From assembly GCF_036884655.1 (NCBI RefSeq), contig NC_088339.1, positions 22,667,501 to 22,731,500 on the forward strand: a DNA stretch of 64,000 bases, read 5' to 3'. The stretch comes from Musa acuminata AAA Group. Its lineage: Eukaryota; Streptophyta; Magnoliopsida; Zingiberales; Musaceae. Below the pieces are notes generated by a model that saw only the letters and a program-made list of their open reading frames with translations, was not told where the DNA came from and ran no database searches. This document shows positions 59,341 to 64,000 of the stretch, piece by piece (the first letter of the stretch is position 1; every line of letters begins with the position of its first letter). Both the position numbers and the translations under genes were made by a program.

Positions 59341-61340
59341 GATCTCGACCGAGGAAAATGACACGTGCACATCCGATTGTGATTTCGATCGGTGCTCGTT
59401 TGATTATAAGCCGGACACAGTCACACTCGAGAAGATGCTCAGTTAGTATACGACGTCACTGACGAGGCAGACAATCAAATTCGATATTAATAAGCTCGAA
59501 ATCGACTAAAATCTTTAATCTTTCTAAGATGATATGATGTGAGGAAGCATTGGATAGATAGTTTGATGACCTGCTTTTTAAGATACTTATGATTTGTACT
59601 AAGAAAATATTAACTTTCTTTTAATCGTCTTTATATATGTAGTAGGCTGTTGACCTATAATCCCTAATTCTTATATTCCCTATCATTAATAAAGTGTTCC
59701 GCGTGTGGAGGCTGAAGCGGTGATCTCAGAAATGATTAAAAGAGTTGTCGTAGATCAGTGCTCAAGTCACGGAAATAATATTCCTACCCTGTAATGATAG
59801 GCATCTCGTGCATTAGATCATGTCTTTGTTTCTCGTATAAAGGCTTTATGGAGGGTCCTTCAAGGTTCATTTATTGCTGCGAGAATGATGATCCCGGATG
59901 TTAGGATTTGAATAGGAACTTGGAGTGATGGTGAACCCCCCAAGTCTCTATAATCCGAGAGTGAAGCTAATGGTGGGGAGGCATGTGCATGGAGGTAGCC
60001 CTTGGCTTTTCTTTTAAGGGTACTCTATTCTTTTCATGTCAATGAAGAAGAAAAAATAAAGTGTAGGGTAGGGCATTTGGCTTTTCCCGAGTCCTTATAT
60101 TCTTAGGGCATGGGAATGCATGCTGCCAACTTTGCTCTTGGCCACTTGTTAAACCAAAGCTTGGAACTGGATCACTCCAAGGGCAACATCCAAAGGTGAT
60201 AGAAGACTGCATGCCATCAGTATCCTCATCAAAGCTAGCTTGGTCAGATAGGGATGTGCATGAACTGTCATCACCATGTCTCTCTCTCTCTCTCCATCTC
60301 TTTATTACACCCACGCATGCATCTGCTGCTACACATCAAATCCTCACCTTCTGTAACGCCGCTGTAATCGCGCTTTTTGAAGTAAAAAAGAAAAGCTCTC
60401 AGAGACAGAAGCCATGCAGATTTCAACTTTGGACTAATCTAATAGGAAGCCTTTATGAATGCCAGTGGGCACGAGAGAAAGGAGGTGGTACCAGCAGATT
60501 ATTATATATAAGGCAGAATCCTATGGATAGGGTCTTCTTACACACGCATGACAAAAGTTGTAAAGAGGTGATGGAGAACTTCTCTCTGGTTTCCTGCAAT
60601 GGCTTCGAGGTTTTCTCGCCCGAATCTATTGCATGGATCCTTTAGAGAAAAAGAACATCCAAAGGTGGAGAGGAAAGGCATATATACTCCATGTTTACAC
60701 ATGTCCTGCGGATTCCGGTCTTATTCATGTACCTTAAAGATATAGTTTTCAAGCCTTTCAATTTTCATGATAAGTTTCTTTCACTTAGTTAAAGCTCACT
60801 GCAATGATTATATCATGCATGGGCTGTAGACATTTAGTCAGCTCAAACTTTTCATCTACAATGATTACTGCACATTACTATATACAAGGCAGCGATCAAA
60901 GTGTAACCTACCTAGTGAAGAAAAAGGAAAAGAAAAGTGTAGCGTAGGATTCAATTTCTAGCACAAAGCTGTAAGTTGTGTTTCACTGGTTGATTTTTGT
61001 ATGGTTTAATCATGTGATTTTTTTAAGTCGATTTGATTTAACTAATTGCGCGCCGGTAATGGCATCGACAGACACTCGGCTCTAGAATTGACTGAATGTC
61101 AAAAGGAATGGCTTTGATCACAAGTAGTCAGTCACAATTATTAGAAGATTATGCCAGCCACTAATTTTATATTCTCAGCAAAAGATGGATAAGCATAGAT
61201 GCAAACTCAACATTCGAAGCAGGCTATGGAATTTAAGATTCTGAATAGAACATATTGATTAGGTTGGATTGGTGTTGGATCATAACAAGGCTAACTCACC
61301 AATAGATCTTAAGGTTGATTTTTAACACACACACACACAC

Positions 61341-61376
<36 letters not shown>

Positions 61377-64000
61377 GTGATCAACACAGTGGATCAAATT
61401 TAACTGGCCAAGTTGGTTCAGCCACAGGAAAAAAGGGGTTGGCACCCTAATAAACCGATAGCTTTGTACCACATGTACTATAAGAATTTTTCCATGTCAG
61501 GCTACAAGCTCAATCACCTTGATAATTTTTAGTCAAAAACAGCATCATAAATAAGCTTTTTTCTTTTGATTTTTCGACTTTGTATCAGAATAAAGAAACA
61601 ACCGAAGAAGATTTGATGCTCGGTAGCTTCTTCATGCATGAGCTTATTTCACCAGAATACTTTCATCTCTAAACCACACAAAATTCAGCTTGTTTGTCTT
61701 ATGATTTGAGTCGAATCAGTATCAAGTGACCAGTCCAATGATCATCATAATGTGATCAGAAATAATCATTTGCTTAAAACCCAAAGAGAACTCATAGATT
61801 ACTGTTCCTCCCCTTCTCCTTCTGGAGTCATCAAGGGAAACCAATATGAATGAAGAAAACTAGAGCTTATTCCTTATGGTTACAACTCCAACATTTGGCC
61901 AACTCCCAATGAGCAGGTTCAGTTAATATGATCAGTTGGAAAACAGTTGAGTGTCAGTGAAAAGGCATGCTAAGATAGCATGTGGCATGGTCATATCTTA
62001 TTCTTTGTGCTCTACATAAGTTCTTAATATTATCATGAGAAGGAGATTCTTTGATGTTCTTGGAGCATGGGATGGTTGAGATTGAGTAATGTTCTTAGTC
62101 ATAAAGCCTTCTTCCTAGCTAGGTACATCATCACATGGTATATAAAATATTAAACTATGTGATTTGAACCTCTTAACATTAATTCTTGACCTTTGTTTTA
62201 AGAAATAATCTTGTCTTTCTTAGAAGCTGGTGCCGTGGGATGGAAATGTTATCTTGTAGAACTTGAAGATTGTGATCCATGGCCTCTTCCTCCTTGTTTG
62301 TGGTTATCAAGCCACTTCCAAGGTGCATGCATTAAGTGTCAATTTGATTTCTTGCATTTTTCACACATACGCAAAGCTTTGTGAACTAATTAACAATCAA
62401 CAAACACAATCTTCTTTGGATTTAAGACTCTAAATCTTATAGTTCTATCATCACAAGAAATCTCTTGTTTGTTTGGTAAGACATTCATTTGCTGAATCAT
62501 TGTTTAGTACTTTTTCAGGGGGTAAGAAATGATGATTTTAAATGACAAATAGGTCTTCATAGGCTTCATCCAATTGCTAACTATCAGCTAGTAATAACTA
62601 AATAGAAGCCTCCTAATGCAGGTTACTATATGACTTTGCATTGTCAACACTTCATAACATGGAACAAGTTCATCTTTTAATCAATGGAAAGGACAACAAC
62701 GAATTGAAGTTAATCAGCTGCAACTGTTCTTGAGAGAATCATCATTTGGTACTAATCCTTTCCAAATAAGACAAATGAGCCATGAACAGGACAACCTACT
62801 AATTTGGTGCTTAGATTATAGGTAGGGATCCTAACACAGTGCTCCAAGATAAATAATAATCGATGGATCCAACGATCAATCTACGGTTCCTAAACAATCG
62901 TGCCACGATGAAGAGCCTAGTAGATTAGTTATTTGGACAACTTTGTCGGGTTTAGTACTCTAATATTATCAGTTTAGCAAAAACTTCGGCTCACATGGTG
63001 GAGTTTAATCAACTAATCATCATTAATGACTACTGTTTTACTGTGTTTTCATTATCGAGGGACAAATTTACCTTCCAACACCAATCGATCTTTGATATGA
63101 TCGAATTTAAATCTAAAGCACATTTGGATCTCAAGCGACAAATGAAAGATGCACCCATCATCTACCTTTTTTAAGCCAAAATAGTTCTTAATAACCCTAC
63201 AACACGATCAATCAAGAACTATCTAAAGGACCTATTCCTCATGCATGGACTATCTAGAGTTCTATGGACCGTGTTGAAGTACGTGAGATTGATTGATCAC
63301 ATGGAAAAATAGTAGGTCAAGCTAGGGATGAACATGTGATCAGTGCATTGGTCAAGGCAATCATCGTTAATAGAATATATATAGTGTTGTATCTATTGTG
63401 CTTGTCGTCTTAGCCAGAGAATACAAGGTTCCTGATCCCATTTAATCTTGCGTTTCAGCAATCAAAGGCAAGAGATTTGGGATGCTAAATTGCTTCAAAA
63501 ACTATTCACTGGTTTGACTACATGTCACAAAGTCCAAAGTTAGATGTGTACGTGGAATGAGTCACATGAACTAATCATTGCCAATCATCATGGATCTTGC
63601 GGCCGCCTCATAGTTAATTTTCTCTTTGAGAACAATCATGGAGGCATTAAACATAGGTATGAAGATAGTAAAATAATAGTGATTATTATAAAAGTTTGTC
63701 ACCATCCAAAACTTAAATCATTATTATGTATTTGTTCATTTCCGATTGGGAGTAAACCAAGATGTTACAAAGCAGAGAAAGCTTGTATGATATTGTTGAG
63801 CATGTAATTAATGCTACAAATTGTAGCTCTCTTATTACTTTATGAAACAAGGGATTCCAATCTCAGCAATTTCTAATCTGAATCTCCTATCGGTTGATCA
63901 AGCCTTTTCCAAGCATGCTATCAACCAAACCATCAGATTTAAAATTGATGTTTCTGAGAATTCTTGATCCACTGGATGTCCACCTGACTTCAACATGTCA
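59341..64000. other. Intergenic region to the right edge
   Basis: No gene, RNA gene or transposon is recognised. The longest open frame (60196-60645, plus, 149 codons) has a CT-repeat-coded Ser/Leu run and no family features. A TATA-like ATTATATATAAGG lies near 60500. The remainder is AT-rich with one AC/AG microsatellite. Confidence 0.45.
61325..61374. repeat. (AC)8-(AG)15 compound microsatellite
   Basis: An AC run followed after four bases by an AG run. Confidence 0.95.

Noticed and set aside
60062..60260. Possible microRNA hairpin upstream of a TATA-like site
   Set aside because: Short self-complementary words exist, but no long imperfect stem and no known plant microRNA sequence was found.
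60196..60645. 149-codon open frame on the plus strand
   Set aside because: No recognisable features. Part of it is coded by a CT repeat. There is no sign of selection or partner exons.
1..64000. CRISPR arrays, bacterial operons, ribosome-binding sites
   Set aside because: This is a plant nuclear sequence. Spaced repeats here are tandem duplications and microsatellites, not CRISPR.

Overview
The window is nuclear DNA from a plant, most likely a banana-type monocot (Musa, Ensete or a close relative). The protein-coding genes are plant genes with GT-AG introns and GC-rich first exons, and a broken endogenous badnavirus related to banana streak virus sits near the left end. The species is inferred from the virus type and the overall style of the sequence, not proven.

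Six host genes were rebuilt exon by exon with consistent splice phases. From the left they are: exon 1 of an ABCF1/GCN20-like ABC protein (minus, rest off the left edge); a three-exon R2R3-MYB factor of the RAX/MYB36 type (plus, 9729-10829); a 16-exon FAD synthase-like gene with a PAPS-reductase-type domain followed by a MoaB/CinA-like domain (minus, 15489-29250); a five-exon Aux/IAA auxin repressor (plus, 34195-36165); a 15-exon nuclear pore NUP93 gene (minus, 37906-53116); and a three-exon YUCCA flavin monooxygenase (minus, 55490-57160).

At about 1.95-5.3 kb lies the endogenous badnavirus. It holds a primer-binding site, ORF1, an ORF2 with an internal stop, the movement-protein part of ORF3, a frameshift and the first half of the coat protein. 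The second half of the coat protein lies at the left in inverted orientation. Protease, reverse transcriptase and RNase H regions are absent, so this copy is incomplete and broken.

The introns of the FAD synthase-like gene have collected small transposons: two hAT-like elements sharing terminal repeats and a complete 525-bp TRIM retroelement with a 5-bp target duplication. A Mutator-like long-inverted-repeat element lies just downstream of the gene. One NUP93 intron carries three apparently identical tandem copies of a 351-bp unit.

The Aux/IAA repressor (auxin response) and YUCCA (auxin synthesis) lie about 20 kb apart on either side of NUP93. The Aux/IAA upstream region is GC-rich and carries four G-boxes and two perfect TGACGTCA palindromes. 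The remaining stretches (5.3-9.4 kb, 10.8-13.2 kb, 29.3-32.6 kb, 53.1-55.5 kb and 57.2-64 kb) show only AT-rich DNA, microsatellites and unrecognised short ORFs.
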